A stretch of 64,000 nucleotides of DNA from Variovorax sp. V213. GTDB lineage: Bacteria > Pseudomonadota > Gammaproteobacteria > Burkholderiales > Burkholderiaceae_C. Where the stretch lies: the NCBI RefSeq assembly GCF_041154455.1, contig NZ_AP028665.1, forward strand, positions 1 to 64,000, given 5' to 3'. Below are positions 62,046 to 64,000 of this stretch, piece by piece. The notes under the pieces were generated by a model that saw only the letters and a list, made by a program, of their open reading frames with translations, was not told the origin of the DNA and made no database searches. The first letter of the stretch is position 1; each line of letters opens with the position of its first letter. The position numbers and the translations under genes are program-made.

Positions 62046-63566
62046 ATGCATGAACGACAAAAGCGTAAGCGCGGCGCTGGCGGTGTCGTCATCACCGCGT
62101 CTTTCCGGCGCGATACGGGTGAAAGCATTCAGCAGCAGCTGTACCTGCGCGTGCGGGAACTCATCCTGACAGGAGAGCTTTCGATCGGCCAGCGCATGCC
62201 TTCATCGCGAGTAATGGCCCAGGAACTGGGCATCGCTCGCAACACCGTCGCTGCCGCATTCGAGCAGCTGCAATCAGAAGGCTACCTCGTAAGCAAGATT
62301 GGATCGGGAACCACGGTGAGCGAGAAGCTCCCGGAAGAATTGCTCATCACTTCAGCGCGGCCATCCGAAGAGCACTCTGATCGCGCTGCAAAGCTTGCCG
62401 TTTCAGAACGTGCAGAGCATCTCATGCAACTTCAAGGCGCCGGGGTGAGCTGGCTGCCAGCCTTCAGCCCGGGACTGCCTGCTGTGGACGAGTTTCCGTA
62501 CGTCGTCTGGGCCAAGTTGGTCGCCCAGGAATGGCAACGCACCGGCATCGGTTCGATGAACAACGATGCTGGCGGCTACTGGCCGCTGCGAAGTCAGATC
62601 GCCGAATATGTCAACAGCGCACGCGGTGTGAAGGCCGAGGCTGACCAGATCATCATCGTGAGCGGGAACCGGGAGGGAACGGAACTGGCGGGCCAAGTCC
62701 TACTGAACCCTGGCGACCTTGCGATCGTCGAGGAACCGGGTTACGCCGGCACGAAGTCCGCCTTGACCGCCGCCGGCGTGAAGCTCATCCCCCTCCCAGT
62801 CGATGAGCAAGGCCTAGTGGTGTCGCTCGTTAACGGCACGCACCGGTCTGCCCGCCTGCTTTGCATCGCACCATCTCACCAGTACCCGATGGGGTGCACT
62901 ACGTCGTTGGAACGTCGGCTGGAGATCTTGAACTGGTGCAAGCAGAACAGCTGCTGGATCTTGGAGGACGACTACGACAGCGAGTTCAGGTACCAAGGGC
63001 GCCCTCTACCCGCGCTCGCGAGCCTGGACCCGCATGCCAACATCATCTATGTCGGAACGTTCTCCAAGACGCTGCTCCCTTCCGTTCGCATCGGCTATCT
63101 CATCGTTCCCAAAGACCTCATCCAGATCTTTGTGCGGACCAAGCTCGCGATGAGCGGGCCGACGACAATGATCTCTCAGCGCGCGATCGCAACGTTCATC
63201 GAGTCGGGCATGTTTTATCGTCACGTGAGGGTGATGCGCAAAATCTACGCTGAACGTCGTGAGGCACTTAAGGCGGCCATGCGCCGACACCTTCCGATGC
63301 TAACGATACCGGCACAGGAAGACGCAGGCCTTTTCTTGATCAGCACGTACCAACTATCAGCCATACCGCACGAGGACATCGAGGTGGCACGCGCGGCCAA
63401 AGCCGTCGGCCTCTACGTGGTGCCCCTTTCGGTTCACTACCTGTCGGACAACAAGCAAAACGGGCTAATCTTCGGCTACGGAGCGTTGCGCCCCGATGAC
63501 ATCGATGAACCCATCCGGCGATTGGCCGACGTGCTGCAGAACCTGAAGACCGATCACAAAGCCTGA
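62046..63566 (+). CDS. MocR-type regulator (GntR winged helix fused to aminotransferase fold)
   Basis: A 506-residue protein from ATG 62046. Winged helix: IGQRMPSSRVMAQELGIARN, TVAAAFEQLQSEGYLVSKIG. Aminotransferase-like part: NDAGGYWPLRSQIAEYVNSA, IVSGNREGTELAGQVLLNPG, ILEDDYDSEFRYQGRPLPAL and PLP Lys in YVGTFSKTLLPSVRIGYLIV. It is divergent from the five-gene operon that contains an aminotransferase and a PNPOx-fold protein, so it most likely senses PLP or a PLP-amino-acid adduct and controls that operon. Its 3' end overlaps the convergent ABC ATPase gene by 13 bases. Confidence 0.93.
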   Translation: MHERQKRKRGAGGVVITASFRRDTGESIQQQLYLRVRELILTGELSIGQRMPSSRVMAQELGIARNTVAAAFEQLQSEGYLVSKIGSGTTVSEKLPEELLITSARPSEEHSDRAAKLAVSERAEHLMQLQGAGVSWLPAFSPGLPAVDEFPYVVWAKLVAQEWQRTGIGSMNNDAGGYWPLRSQIAEYVNSARGVKAEADQIIIVSGNREGTELAGQVLLNPGDLAIVEEPGYAGTKSALTAAGVKLIPLPVDEQGLVVSLVNGTHRSARLLCIAPSHQYPMGCTTSLERRLEILNWCKQNSCWILEDDYDSEFRYQGRPLPALASLDPHANIIYVGTFSKTLLPSVRIGYLIVPKDLIQIFVRTKLAMSGPTTMISQRAIATFIESGMFYRHVRVMRKIYAERREALKAAMRRHLPMLTIPAQEDAGLFLISTYQLSAIPHEDIEVARAAKAVGLYVVPLSVHYLSDNKQNGLIFGYGALRPDDIDEPIRRLADVLQNLKTDHKA

Positions 63567-64000
63567 GCGGACGCCAGTTCGAAGTTGTGGCCGGGAGAAG
63601 CTTGCAGAAGCTTTTCGGTGTAAGCGTCACGGGGCGAATTAAACACATCAAACGTTCGCCCTGCCTCCACCACGGCACCATTCTTCATCACCAGAACATG
63701 GTCGCAAATCTGGGCAGCCACACGCAGGTCGTGCGTGATGAACAGGATGGCAAGATCGAAACGCTTCTGAGCGTCTTCAAGAACCTCGAGCACTTGTTTC
63801 TGCACGGACACGTCAAGTGCCGAGACGGCCTCGTCGGCGATCAGAACTTCGGGTTGCATGGCAAGCGCTCTCGCGATCGCGATACGCTGCCGTTGCCCGC
63901 CCGAGAACTGGTGCGGATAGCGTGCGAGCGCCTCCACCGGCAAACGCACAAGACTCATCAGCTCCGCAGCTTTCCTAATGGCGTCCCCTTTTTCCATGCC
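63554..64000 (-). CDS. Oligopeptide/dipeptide ABC transporter ATP-binding protein, truncated by window edge
   Basis: The C-terminal part of a DppD/DppF/OppD-type ATPase; the N-terminus with Walker A lies beyond the window. Seen: RYPHQFSGGQRQRIAIARAL (signature), EVLIADEAVSALDVSVQKQV (Walker B), AILFITHDLRVAAQICDHVL (H-loop) and a short C-terminal end PRDAYTEKLLQASPG. It powers uptake of small peptides or similar substrates. Position beside the MocR/amidase/M81 cluster suggests that the imported compound is then degraded by that operon. Confidence 0.92.
   Translation of the reverse strand, partial: GMEKGDAIRKAAELMSLVRLPVEALARYPHQFSGGQRQRIAIARALAMQPEVLIADEAVSALDVSVQKQVLEVLEDAQKRFDLAILFITHDLRVAAQICDHVLVMKNGAVVEAGRTFDVFNSPRDAYTEKLLQASPGHNFELASAQAL

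Overview
The window is high-GC DNA from a metabolically versatile betaproteobacterium, most likely Burkholderiales of the Variovorax/Achromobacter/Bordetella kind. The main reason is seven orphan TctC/Bug periplasmic solute receptors, with no tctA or tctB membrane genes in view. FCD-type GntR, MocR, LysR and AraC regulators and scavenging catabolic operons fit the same assignment. No rRNA, tRNA, CRISPR array or replication origin was seen. The assignment is inference from gene content; no database search was possible.

Region 1 (1-23 kb) holds three sugar-acid or carboxylate catabolic gene sets. Set A (813-8153): monooxygenase-fold protein, two TctC receptors, isopropylmalate-type dehydrogenase, cupin, aldehyde dehydrogenase and amidohydrolase, divergent from a GntR regulator. 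Set B (8381-15468): GntR regulator, DUF1537 four-carbon-acid kinase, a second isopropylmalate-type dehydrogenase and a racemase-family protein, divergent from two TctC receptors and a second amidohydrolase. Set C (15545-23133): beta-propeller lactonase, GntR regulator and aconitase, divergent from two TctC receptors and a signal-less solute-binding protein. All three GntR proteins appear to carry a second winged-helix-like segment between the usual N-terminal one and the FCD domain. A perfect 13-bp inverted repeat lies between aconitase and its divergent receptor.

Region 2 (23-29 kb) is a scarred accessory segment. It contains gene fragments (helicase tail, IS1182-type transposase, thermonuclease), a frameshifted conserved hypothetical gene, two XRE regulators, a LexA-like box, a YegP-family gene and a lower-GC restriction-endonuclease-like gene whose normal start is missing.

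Region 3 (29-39.4 kb) is a redox/electrophile-type block: four SDR proteins (one with an internal deletion), two AraC regulators, DoxX, a SnoaL-like protein, a quinone-oxidoreductase-like MDR protein, pirin, a 42-residue membrane protein, a LysR regulator and WrbA. Four promoters here share a bipartite element (TAGGCTA plus a GATG-N5-CATC-type palindrome) with the same 21-bp geometry and the same orientation to the gene. This looks like one LysR regulon and is the strongest new observation in the window.

Region 4 (39.4-52.4 kb) starts with ArdC remnants. A polar-amino-acid ABC transporter operon follows, with an embedded prephenate-dehydratase-like gene, next to a convergent exported chorismate mutase. 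Then come a parDE pair in which both genes have an amber stop, an intact ArdC, a ubiG fragment, a MocR regulator and a graveyard of pieces from several IS families.

Region 5 (52.8-64 kb) has an NTF2-like protein and TctC pair, an EamA/RarD transporter, and a tight operon of amidase, aminotransferase, M81 peptidase, pyrroline-5-carboxylate-reductase-like protein and flavin split-barrel protein. That operon is divergent from a second MocR regulator, and an oligopeptide-type ABC ATPase runs off the right edge. Together these suggest uptake and breakdown of an amide or peptide-like nitrogen compound under PLP-linked control.
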